DNA of 26,253 bases from an uncultured Fibrobacter sp. (GTDB lineage: Bacteria; Fibrobacterota; Fibrobacteria; Fibrobacterales; Fibrobacteraceae): positions 1 through 26,253 of the forward strand of contig CALATK010000023.1 of the NCBI GenBank assembly GCA_937891805.1, read 5' to 3'. The translations under genes and the position numbers were made by a program. Positions 1 to 6,805 of this stretch are shown here, piece after piece. A model generated the notes under the pieces. That model was not told where the DNA came from, made no database searches, and worked only from the letters and a program-made list of their open reading frames with translations. The number at the start of each line of letters is the position of its first letter. Within the stretch, counting starts at the first letter, position 1.

Positions 1-21
1 CTCGTCTCTCGTCTCTCGTCT
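1..21. repeat. Heptanucleotide tandem repeat, three copies
   Basis: The window opens with three perfect copies of CTCGTCT. The array lies at or just beyond the C-terminus of the flavoprotein gene, whose reading frame runs through it without a stop to the window edge. It belongs to the same family of degenerate heptads seen at 558-592, 633-653 and 24065-24092. Confidence 0.85.
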
Positions 22-557
22 AACCTTTCAATAAAGCTTACAATTTCCGCGGGTTCCAAGAGGCGGCCGGAGCCGACTTCGCCGCAGGCCAGTTCGCCCG
101 CGGGGGATTCCAGCACGTAGGTGTTCTCGAAGGAGCGGAGGGCTTGGAGGTTCCGCTGGACAGCTGGTGAGTTGTACATGGCCACGTTCATGGCGGGGGC
201 CAGCAGGCGGGGGCAGGTGCAGCTCATGAAGCAGAGGGACACGGGGTCGTCGGCCAGGCCGTAGGCGAATTTTCCGATGGCGTTGGCGGTGCAGGGGACC
301 ACCAGGTAGAGGTCTGCCCAGCGGGGAAAATCGATGTGCTGGAAGGGGCGCGCCTCGACGGCGCCGTCCTTGAGGTAAACGGGGCACTTGGAGAGCGACG
401 CGAAGGTGAGGGGGGCCACGAAACGGGTGGCGGCCTCGGTCATGGCCACGCGGACCTGGGCGCCTTTCTTTTGCAGCAGGCGCAGGAGTTCACAGCTCTT
501 GTAGGCGGCGATTCCGCCGGTGACTCCCAAGAGGATTTTCTTTCCGTTCAGGTCCAT
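1..557 (-). CDS. coaC: CoaBC/Dfp-type flavoprotein (phosphopantothenoylcysteine decarboxylase domain), C-terminus cut by window edge
   Basis: The reverse strand from ATG 557 encodes about 185 residues beginning MDLNGKKILLGVTGGIAAYK, the nucleotide-binding start of the HFCD flavoprotein family. Further on are the substrate-clamp motif PAMNVAMY and, near the end, PAGELACGEVGSGRL, typical of 4'-phosphopantothenoylcysteine decarboxylase, an FMN enzyme of coenzyme A synthesis. No stop occurs before base 1. The domain is nearly complete at the edge, so either a stand-alone CoaC or the N-terminal half of bifunctional CoaBC is possible. The codons just before the edge are the in-frame CTCGTCT array, which hints that the true end is close. 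No clear Shine-Dalgarno site precedes the ATG; instead a heptad array abuts it. The gene lies 122 bp downstream of pcrB on the same strand. Confidence 0.85.
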   Translation of the reverse strand, partial: MDLNGKKILLGVTGGIAAYKSCELLRLLQKKGAQVRVAMTEAATRFVAPLTFASLSKCPVYLKDGAVEARPFQHIDFPRWADLYLVVPCTANAIGKFAYGLADDPVSLCFMSCTCPRLLAPAMNVAMYNSPAVQRNLQALRSFENTYVLESPAGELACGEVGSGRLLEPAEIVSFIERLDERRET

Positions 558-592
558 AAATCAGTCGTCAGTTTTCAGTTATCAGTTACGAG
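558..592 (-). repeat. Five degenerate heptads directly abutting the coaC start codon
   Basis: Read on the minus strand toward the ATG, the bases divide exactly into CTCGTAA, CTGATAA, CTGAAAA, CTGACGA and CTGATTT, followed at once by ATG. Every unit begins with CT and most end in A. Where a ribosome binding site would be expected there is only this array. Confidence 0.85.
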
Positions 593-632
593 TGTTGCGG
601 GCCCCAAGAAGATCCTTCCTGAAGTCCCACAA

Positions 633-653
633 CTCAAAACTCACAACTCATAA
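633..653 (+). repeat. Three degenerate heptads downstream of pcrB
   Basis: On the plus strand the units are CTCAAAA, CTCACAA and CTCATAA, with a possible degenerate unit before them (626-632). They lie in the pcrB-coaC gap, in the opposite orientation to the array at 558-592. Only the fifth base varies between the three. Confidence 0.8.
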
Positions 654-679
654 CCGCTCTTGCTTTCTTTCGTCCGGAA

Positions 680-1435
680 TTATCCCTTCACGTGGATGGC
701 CGCGGCGAATTCCTTGAGGAGGGCGGGGTCTTCCACCTTTTCCCAGAGGGTGCCGGTGACGATGATGTTGGCGCCTGCGGCCACGCGGACCGCCGCGGTT
801 TGCGGGTCCTTGATGCCGCCGCCGGTGATGATGGTCATCTCGGTGGCCTTGCGGGTGTAGGCGATGTGTTCCACGGGCACTGGTTCTTCGGCGCCGCTGC
901 CAGCTTCAAGGTAAACGTAGCGCATGCCCATGAGTTCTGCCGCGATGGAGTTCACCACGCTGAGCTTGGGCTTGTTGGCGGGTACCGGCATGGTGCCGCT
1001 GATGTATTCCACCGTGGTGCGCTTGCCGCTGTTGATGAGCTGGTAGGCCGTGGGGATGGCTTCCATGTTGAGGGCGCGGACCAGGGCGCCGCCGCGGACC
1101 TGTTCGTCAATAAGGTAGTTGGGGTTACGACCGCTCACCAGCGTCATGAACAGCATGGCGTCAAAACCGGGAACCACCTGGGAGGCGCCACCCGGAAAAA
1201 GCACAACGGGCAGGTCCACATGGGCCTTGAGGGCGGCCACCTGCTTGGGGAGCGTAAAGTTCCCCAGGTACGAGCCTCCCACCAGCAGCAGGTCTGCGCC
1301 GTTTTCGGCGGCCATGGCACCGGCCTTCACGAAGGCGGCCTCGTCCGAAGTGTCGGGGTCCAGCAGCACTGCAAACAGTGCGCCCCGTTTCTCGATTTCG
1401 GCATTCAGACGGAGTTCGGTCTTTCCTGGTTTCAT
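680..1435 (-). CDS. pcrB: PcrB-like (heptaprenyl/geranylgeranyl)glyceryl phosphate synthase family protein
   Basis: The 251-residue protein is a TIM-barrel prenyltransferase of the GGGPS/PcrB family, which joins sn-glycerol-1-phosphate to a polyprenyl diphosphate. Family marks include the N-terminal LLDPD, LLVGGS, the glycerophosphate-binding YLEAGSG segment, IITGGGI and the final GANIIVTGTL. The group II enzyme found in Bacteroidetes/Fibrobacter-type bacteria is the best match; the polyprenyl chain length cannot be read here. The start is set at ATG 1435 because AAAGGA lies 6 nt upstream. An in-frame ATG at 1477 would add 14 poorly conserved residues and overlap the putative promoter. The gene is divergent from the GSCFA gene, with 79 bp between the two starts. 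Confidence 0.88.
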   Translation of the reverse strand: MKPGKTELRLNAEIEKRGALFAVLLDPDTSDEAAFVKAGAMAAENGADLLLVGGSYLGNFTLPKQVAALKAHVDLPVVLFPGGASQVVPGFDAMLFMTLVSGRNPNYLIDEQVRGGALVRALNMEAIPTAYQLINSGKRTTVEYISGTMPVPANKPKLSVVNSIAAELMGMRYVYLEAGSGAEEPVPVEHIAYTRKATEMTIITGGGIKDPQTAAVRVAAGANIIVTGTLWEKVEDPALLKEFAAAIHVKG

Positions 1436-1460
1436 AAAAATCCTTTTGCCAAAGTGGCTA

Positions 1461-1475
1461 GTATCATAAAGATAC
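1461..1475 (-). promoter_or_regulatory. Putative pcrB promoter element TATCTTTA within a short palindrome
   Basis: On the minus strand TATCTTTA (1474-1467) resembles the Bacteroidetes/Fibrobacteres -7 consensus TAnnTTTG and would leave a leader of roughly 27 nt carrying the AAAGGA site. It sits inside GTATC-ATAAA-GATAC, a 5-bp inverted repeat that could be an operator. This is inferred from pattern only. Confidence 0.4.
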
Positions 1476-1502
1476 AAAAAACAGGGGGTACCCGCTTGCT
1501 AC

Positions 1503-1510
1503 TATATTTG
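1503..1510 (+). promoter_or_regulatory. Putative promoter TATATTTG, four bases before the GSCFA start codon
   Basis: TATATTTG matches TAnnTTTG exactly. Only TGGT separates it from ATG 1515, so transcription would begin at or next to the A of the start codon and the mRNA would be leaderless. There is no Shine-Dalgarno sequence. The hsdS1 gene has the same arrangement at 20077-20084. Confidence 0.5.
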
Positions 1511-1514
1511 TGGT

Positions 1515-2798
1515 ATGGAGTTTTTCACGAAGATTGACATTCCAAGGCCAGATTTCACCATTGACTACACCAAGAAACTGGCGTTTTTCGGGTCCTGCTT
1601 TGCCGACAACATCTCGGCGCAGTTCAGCAGCCGAAAATTCCAGGTTCTCTCCAACCCCTTCGGGACGGTGTACAACCCGGTTTCCTTGGCGGCACAGGTC
1701 AGGGCCATCGCAGAAGGGAAGGTTTTCGGAGAACAGGATGTTTTTCAGGACGGCTGCTGGAATCGCGGCGGTCAAAAAGGGCGCGGAAATCAAGATCAGG
1801 AATATCGAAGGGCTCAAGACGCCCGCGGGCCTTGGCACTGCTGGGACGCCCACGGTTCACTCTCCGGAAAGACTCGCGAAGAATGTATCGGCAAGCTGAA
1901 TACCGCCGCGAAGCAGGCCCGGGAATTTCTGCAGCAGGCAGACGTGGTGTTTGTCACCTTGGGTTCGGCATTCGTCTATTCGCTAAAGGGCGACAGTTCA
2001 ACAGACGGCGGGACCTGCGGCAGGGTGGTCGCGAACTGCCACCGGCAAGACCCGAGTCTGTTCACCCGCAGGATGATTTCCGTGGACGAGGCGGCAGCGG
2101 CCCTGAAAAGCATTGTAGATAGTTTACGCAGGTTAAGGCAGCAGGACTGGATTCCTCGCACCGCTCGGAATGACGCAGGAAAGGACTCCCGCGACATGCA
2201 CATCGTCTTTACCATTTCACCGCTACGGCACATGGCCGACGGAGCACACAACAATACACTTTCTAAGGCGACGCTTCAACTCGCCGTTGACAAGATTGCG
2301 AAATGCGGGACTGAGATTGCTGCGGTCGCATCGCTCCCTCGCAATGACATCGCAAGTCGAGCAAGCGCGGGAGTTTACTCACGCATTTGCGAGACGCAGC
2401 AGTCATGCGCTTCGCGCAATGACAACACCCATTATTTCCCGAGCTACGAAATCGTGATGGACGAGTTGCGGGACTACCGCTTTTACGCCGACGACAACGT
2501 TCATTTGTCCAAAACGGCCGAAGAATACATCTTCGAGCGGATGGTGGAAACCTACTGCGACGAAGCAACCCGCGAAAACATCGCCCGCGTGGAAAAATTT
2601 CTGAAGATGGCGAACCACCGGATTGTAGATGCAACCTCTCCCGCCACCGCCGAGTTCCAGAAAAAGCTCGCAGCACAAGCTGCGAGCCTTGAAAAAATGA
2701 TTCCGGGATTGGCCCTTAATACGGTTTATATTCCCAAATTTTCTAGCTTCAGTTTCCTTTTTTCCCAATCAGGCAGTCGTGTTTCCAGAAGTCGGTAA
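1515..2798 (+). CDS. GSCFA-domain protein (SGNH/GDSL-like), enlarged by in-frame repeat insertions
   Basis: This 427-residue protein carries the family signature GSCFADN at residues 31-37, then NPFGTVYNP, VTLGSAFVY, VFTISPLRHMADGAHNN, LSKATL and PSYEIVMDELRDYRFYADD, in the order seen in GSCFA proteins (Bacteroidetes/Fibrobacter relatives of the SGNH hydrolases; substrate unknown). Usual members have about 320 residues. The excess is explained by a ~26-codon insert near residues 81-106, two inserts made of dispersed intergenic repeats (residues ~211-225 and ~262-305), and a non-conserved tail of about 25 residues that overlaps the convergent metalloprotease gene by 73 bp. The frame stays open throughout, so it may still be translated, but activity is uncertain. 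Confidence 0.85.
   Translation: MEFFTKIDIPRPDFTIDYTKKLAFFGSCFADNISAQFSSRKFQVLSNPFGTVYNPVSLAAQVRAIAEGKVFGEQDVFQDGCWNRGGQKGRGNQDQEYRRAQDARGPWHCWDAHGSLSGKTREECIGKLNTAAKQAREFLQQADVVFVTLGSAFVYSLKGDSSTDGGTCGRVVANCHRQDPSLFTRRMISVDEAAAALKSIVDSLRRLRQQDWIPRTARNDAGKDSRDMHIVFTISPLRHMADGAHNNTLSKATLQLAVDKIAKCGTEIAAVASLPRNDIASRASAGVYSRICETQQSCASRNDNTHYFPSYEIVMDELRDYRFYADDNVHLSKTAEEYIFERMVETYCDEATRENIARVEKFLKMANHRIVDATSPATAEFQKKLAAQAASLEKMIPGLALNTVYIPKFSSFSFLFSQSGSRVSRSR
1755..1832 (+). repeat. In-frame ~78-bp insertion in the GSCFA gene
   Basis: The family motif 'G-x-W-H-x-W-D-x-H-G-S' is split here. Residues up to QDG and from WHCWDAHGS onward fit the family, while the ~26 residues between are hydrophilic, rich in G, R and Q, and do not fit. 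CTGCTGG occurs at 1754-1760 and again at 1838-1844, like a short direct repeat around the insert. The insert is not obviously related to the repeats at 2147-2423. Confidence 0.5.
2147..2174 (+). repeat. Dispersed repeat copy 1 inside the GSCFA coding region (reads WIPRTARND)
   Basis: The segment has the form CTGGATTCCTCG...CTCGGAATGAC, whose reverse complement is the widespread intergenic motif GTCATTCCGAG...GGAATCCAG. It falls between the family segments ending in SIVDSL and beginning at HIVFTISP, where homologues have only a short loop. Confidence 0.7.
2311..2348 (+). repeat. Dispersed repeat copy 2 inside the GSCFA coding region (reads TEIAAVASLPRND)
   Basis: The reverse complement starts GTCATTGCGAGGGAGCG and ends in GCAATCTCAG, a well-known repetitive sequence type of many bacterial genomes. 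It lies between LAVDKI and YFPSYEI of the conserved domain, and its translation ends in RND like the other two copies. Confidence 0.75.
2397..2423 (+). repeat. Dispersed repeat copy 3 (partial) inside the GSCFA coding region (reads QSCASRND)
   Basis: CAGCAGTCATGCGCTTCGCG followed by CAATGAC is a shorter relative of copies 1 and 2, with the same CGnAATGAC end and the same reading frame (SRND). It immediately precedes the conserved YFPSYEIVMDELRDYRFY block. Confidence 0.6.
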
Positions 2799-3430
2799 AA
2801 TTTTTTGTCGTGGTTCGGGTATTTTAGGTGGCACAGTTCATGCACTACCACGTATTCGATACATTCCTTCGGGGCGGCAATGAGCCTTATGTTCAAAGTC
2901 AATATACCGCCTTTCGATAGCGAACCCCAGCGGGTTTTCATGTCGCGGATTTGCAGGCGAACCGGACCTATTGGCGACGAAAAACGCGCTGCACAAGCCT
3001 GAAAGACATTGTCAAACTGTATTTTGGCACGTTCACGCAACCATTCATCAAGGATTTTCTTCACAGTAGCAGGGCGAACACCCGCAGAAACAACTCTAAT
3101 AAAACCACCATCGATTTTCACCAAGCGTTCTTTTCCCTTTTCAATTTTCAATCGGTAGCGTCGCCCCATATACAAATGCGTCTCGCCACTAAGATATTGC
3201 CTTGGAGGAGGGGCTTTGGGGAATTTCGCAAACCAGTCTTGCTTTTCGATAATCCACGATGCCTTCTTCTGCACCTTCTGTGCAATTGCGTCGAGTGAAG
3301 CACCCTGCGGAGCCCGTATCTGCACAGCACTATCCGGCATTACAGAGATTTCCAGCGTCTTGCGACGGCAGAATTCAACCGCGTACGCAATCTCTCGGTC
3401 TCCATATTTAACAACGCCCAGCTCATTCAT
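2726..3430 (-). CDS. YgjP/SprT-like zinc metalloprotease (DUF45 family)
   Basis: The protein (234 residues from ATG 3430) ends in the family's metal-binding core, VVHELCHLKYPNHDKKFY: an HExxH zinc motif with a following downstream His. The upstream segment RWGSLSKGGILTLN and the N-terminal beta-rich region are those of YgjP-like proteins. Such genes often sit beside hsdR in type I R-M loci, as here, but their role there is unknown. ATG 3430 overlaps the hsdR stop by 8 nt and is preferred. An alternative ATG at 3451 (7 more residues, 29-nt overlap) cannot be excluded. The 3' end overlaps the convergent GSCFA gene by 73 bp. Confidence 0.82.
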   Translation of the reverse strand: MNELGVVKYGDREIAYAVEFCRRKTLEISVMPDSAVQIRAPQGASLDAIAQKVQKKASWIIEKQDWFAKFPKAPPPRQYLSGETHLYMGRRYRLKIEKGKERLVKIDGGFIRVVSAGVRPATVKKILDEWLRERAKIQFDNVFQACAARFSSPIGPVRLQIRDMKTRWGSLSKGGILTLNIRLIAAPKECIEYVVVHELCHLKYPNHDKKFYRLLETRLPDWEKRKLKLENLGI

Positions 3431-6400
3431 GCGAACGTCGCCTTGCCACATTCATAATTGTATCTTCTAGCGCATCGATATCTTCATTCGTCCAACCAAA
3501 TCGTCCACGCACCTGAATTGCATCAAACAACAAATCATCTAAATCATTGCGGACACTATTTTGTGCATCAGAATCTTCCCAAAATTGTACCTTTCGATGT
3601 TTTTCCAAAGAAGCAATGACAAATAGTGCGGTATCTACAGCAAGTCGTTTAGCTTCGATCACATCGCATTTACCATCACGCATAAACGCCGACAATGCAA
3701 CGCCATAGTATGCGGCGGCATCTTCGTTTCCGCTGATTTCCTTCGGTATGTCGTTGCGTTTTTTACTATTAAATTGATCGCGTAAACCTTGAGCCTTAGT
3801 GAGATATTCATCTTCCGAAATCTTTCCCGCACGAAAACTATCGATGACATCCTGAATCATCTTCGAGAATTTCTCGTAGAATGCCGGGTCTTCTTCCATC
3901 TTTTCCGTCACGGTTTTCTTGAGAGCATGCGCAATCGAATCCGCACTCGCCGCCTTGCCACGAGCATCGTAACCACGCTTGTCATCACTCAGTTTCTTTG
4001 TAAACTTCGGATCCAAAATATTCACAGGAGCCACAGTCTGTACCACATTATCCGACTGGATATGCGTATCGAGCAACTTCTTGATTTTCGGTTCGTATTC
4101 GCTATAATCTATTTCGTCCGCGTAACGGCGCTTTACAGATATGCGCATATCCGAGAACATCTTGAATTCCCTGCGGATTCGCGTCATATCTTCGGCAGGG
4201 GTCTTTTCCAGGAACTTCTGCGATGACATTGCGATACTCAGGCATTTTCCGAAATCCCGCAGAGCCTTGTAAAAATCGTTACGGCGTTTTTCATCGGCCA
4301 GGTGGCGCTCCATCTGTTCGGGGTCGGCCTTGTTCTTGACTCCCTTGAAAACATCCCACAGGTTAGAACGCAACTGCGGCAACTTGTCCACTTGTTCCGA
4401 AACATCGGTCAGCAGGCCTTCCAAATCCTCGGGGTCAAAGCCTTCCAGCGCGTTGTACATCGCCAGAGCCGTATCTAGGTTTTCTTGCACGTTGGCGTAA
4501 TCTACGATATAGCCGAAATCCTTCTTCTTGCCGTCTTCTTCAAATAGGCGGTTCACGCGGGCAATCGCCTGCAACAGCGTATGTTCCTTGAGCGTGCGGC
4601 ATAGATACAGAACGGTATTGCGCTCGGCATCGAAACCCGTCAGCAACTTATCACAGACAATCAGGATTTCCGGCTTACCCGGACTCTTGAAACTATCAAT
4701 AATCGACCTGTTGTATTCTTCTTCATCGCCGTAGCGTTCCATCATCTTTTTCCAGAATTTTGTCACGCGGTCGCTCGGTTCTTCACCTACTTCCGAATAG
4801 CCTTCGCGCTCATCGGGGCCCGAAATAATGACTTCAGAACTCACATGGCCAATTTCATCCAAGAATTCATGGTACAAAAGAGCGGTTTCCTTGCTCGGTG
4901 CGACAAGTTGAGCCTTGAACGGAGTCCCTTTCCAGTTTGCACGGAAATGCTCGCTGATATCAAACGCACGCATATAAACCACGCGTTCCGCCTTGTTCAG
5001 CATTTCGGCACGGGCATATTTCTTTTTAAGGTCGGCCTTTTGCTTTTCATTCAGCCCCGCCGTAAAACGGTCGAACCAAAGGTCTATTGCCGCCTTGTCT
5101 TGCTTGAGTTCCGCGTGTCGGCCCTCGTAAAGTAATGGCACAACGGCCCCATCTTCGTTTGCCTGCTGGATTGTATAACTCGGCTTGAGCATCCCGCCGA
5201 ACTTGCCAAAACTGTTCTTTTCCTTTTTCATCAGCGGCGTACCCGTAAAGCCGATATAGCAGGCGTTCGGGAGCATCTGCTTCATGCGTGCGTGCAAGTT
5301 CTTGTATTGTGTGCGGTGTGCTTCATCGACAAGCAAAAAGATGTTGTTTGACTTTTCAATGTACTGGCGTTTATTCAGCGCCTTGTCGAACTTGTTGATA
5401 ACGGTCGTTATCACGGCAGAATTGTCAGACTCCATAAGGTTGAGCAAATTTTCGCCCGAGGTCGCCTTGATGACCTCCGTCCCGCAATTTTTAAATGTAT
5501 CGTATATTTGCTTATCCAAATCCTTGCGGTCGGTAACCAAGACAACTCGTGCATTCTTGATGTTGCAGTCAGGATCATACTTCGAATCCAGCACGATTCC
5601 GTGAGCAAGCATCACCATCGAAAGCGACTTGCCCGACCCCTGCGTATGCCACACCAGGCCGCCCTTGCGTTTACCATCAGCATCAATGTTCCGAATGCGC
5701 TTCAATGCCGAATGGACTACAAAGAGTTGCTGGTAGCGGGCGATCTTCTTTATCCCCTCATCGAACAGGGTAAAGCGATAGGCGATTTCGAGTAGGCGTT
5801 CCGGCTTGCACAGGCAATAAATCAACCTGTCCTGTTCCGTCACAGCACGCTTTGTCTGCGGATTATCCTTGCGGAACGGCTTGAATTTCGGCACCGAGAA
5901 TATTCTTTCCTCGTCTTCGGCAGAGACCTTCTTGTTTACAGTCGCCTCGATTTCCTTGTCCTTGATTTCCAGTTCATGCCAAAGGCTCCAGAACTTTTCG
6001 GGAGTCCCAACGGTGGCATAAGTCGCCGCATTCATGCTTACCGCAAGCACGCTCTGGCAAAAAACGAACAACCCTGGAATGTATTCGTCGCCCTGATTGC
6101 GAATCATCTGAGAAATGCCCTGTTTTACACCTTCTTCGGGAGACTTGTTCTCGATGACCACAAATGGAATCCCGTTCACAAACAGCACGATATCAGGGAT
6201 AACACGGGCATTGGATTTCGAGCATTCCACATCGAATTCGGCAATCGCATGGAAAACATTGTTCGCCGGTTCCTGCCAGTCAATATAGCGGATGTCGTAG
6301 CTGCGCTTATCGCCCTCAACAGATTCTTCTTCGGATTGCGGGAGCGTGAGCAGGTCATATATCTTTGCATTCGTACGCACCAAACCATCGTACTGCATGT

Positions 6401-6656
6401 TCTTGAGCTTCAGGATGGCGTTACGCAAATTCTCTTCGCTAAAGTCGCGACGGACTCCCTTGTGCGTAAACGAATTCAACTTACGCAACTGCGAAAGCAG
6501 AATATCTTCAAGCAACACGTTGGCTAGCTTGCCCTTGCGTTCGAGCATCACCTCTTCGGGTGTAAGCGGCTTAAAACCAAGATTCGCCAGCAGGCGCATC
6601 GCCGGAATCTGCGATGTCGGAATTTCTCTGTAATCAGGCTGCTTTTCGTTGTTCAT
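3423..6656 (-). CDS. hsdR: Type I restriction enzyme, R subunit (nuclease-translocase)
   Basis: At 1077 residues it has normal HsdR length. The N-terminal HSDR_N nuclease domain carries the PD-(D/E)xK residues D155 and E169-x-K171 (segment PFVVIENKSP). The SF2 translocase follows with Walker A (TQGSGKS, ~338-344), DEAH (444-447) and TGTP (471-474), then the second RecA-like domain with LLTGFDAERN and ARVNRLF, and a DUF3387-like C-terminus. It cuts DNA after ATP-driven translocation once bound to the M-S complex. The start ATG 6656 has GAGG 7 nt upstream. The gene overlaps the following metalloprotease gene by 8 nt. It is separated from hsdM by 11 kb of cargo, but all catalytic motifs look intact. 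Confidence 0.96.
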   Translation of the reverse strand: MNNEKQPDYREIPTSQIPAMRLLANLGFKPLTPEEVMLERKGKLANVLLEDILLSQLRKLNSFTHKGVRRDFSEENLRNAILKLKNMQYDGLVRTNAKIYDLLTLPQSEEESVEGDKRSYDIRYIDWQEPANNVFHAIAEFDVECSKSNARVIPDIVLFVNGIPFVVIENKSPEEGVKQGISQMIRNQGDEYIPGLFVFCQSVLAVSMNAATYATVGTPEKFWSLWHELEIKDKEIEATVNKKVSAEDEERIFSVPKFKPFRKDNPQTKRAVTEQDRLIYCLCKPERLLEIAYRFTLFDEGIKKIARYQQLFVVHSALKRIRNIDADGKRKGGLVWHTQGSGKSLSMVMLAHGIVLDSKYDPDCNIKNARVVLVTDRKDLDKQIYDTFKNCGTEVIKATSGENLLNLMESDNSAVITTVINKFDKALNKRQYIEKSNNIFLLVDEAHRTQYKNLHARMKQMLPNACYIGFTGTPLMKKEKNSFGKFGGMLKPSYTIQQANEDGAVVPLLYEGRHAELKQDKAAIDLWFDRFTAGLNEKQKADLKKKYARAEMLNKAERVVYMRAFDISEHFRANWKGTPFKAQLVAPSKETALLYHEFLDEIGHVSSEVIISGPDEREGYSEVGEEPSDRVTKFWKKMMERYGDEEEYNRSIIDSFKSPGKPEILIVCDKLLTGFDAERNTVLYLCRTLKEHTLLQAIARVNRLFEEDGKKKDFGYIVDYANVQENLDTALAMYNALEGFDPEDLEGLLTDVSEQVDKLPQLRSNLWDVFKGVKNKADPEQMERHLADEKRRNDFYKALRDFGKCLSIAMSSQKFLEKTPAEDMTRIRREFKMFSDMRISVKRRYADEIDYSEYEPKIKKLLDTHIQSDNVVQTVAPVNILDPKFTKKLSDDKRGYDARGKAASADSIAHALKKTVTEKMEEDPAFYEKFSKMIQDVIDSFRAGKISEDEYLTKAQGLRDQFNSKKRNDIPKEISGNEDAAAYYGVALSAFMRDGKCDVIEAKRLAVDTALFVIASLEKHRKVQFWEDSDAQNSVRNDLDDLLFDAIQVRGRFGWTNEDIDALEDTIMNVARRRSHE

Positions 6657-6805
6657 AGGACTACCTCAACGCAAAATCCAAAGGGACATTTACAAGGATA
6701 TGTGCAAATTTGGATACCGCAAATTGTGACTTCCAATTTTCTGATGATTTTAAATCCTTCGCTACACTCATACCGCATTCCCTTCAAGGTTGCAAATTGC
6801 GACAT
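6653..6805 (-). other. Gap between HEPN gene and hsdR: competing micro-ORFs, possible ORF6N remnant
   Basis: A 50-codon frame starts in TAATG at the HEPN stop and ends in ATGA at the hsdR start, so it fills the gap exactly. It begins MSQFATLKGMRYE and has seven Cys, which is unusual. A second frame (6661-6771, 36 codons, starting MSVAKDLKSSENWKSQFA) has a more ordinary composition and a GAAGGG site upstream. Both contain SQFA followed by a Lys shortly after, resembling the SQ(F/I)(A/V)TSK stretch of ORF6N domains. This could be a decayed ORF6N gene, a real small coupled gene, or plain spacer. Confidence 0.3.

Noticed and set aside
28..387. 119-codon Arg/Pro-rich minus-strand frame near the left edge
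   Set aside because: It lies in the wrong frame relative to the flavoprotein gene, which uses the same strand from 557 with recognisable family motifs.
558..653. CRISPR-like array
   Set aside because: The units are 7 bp, contiguous and without spacers, and no cas gene is nearby.
692..1537. 281-codon plus-strand frame opposite pcrB
   Set aside because: It has a Gly/His-rich shadow composition, and pcrB motifs are unambiguous on the other strand.
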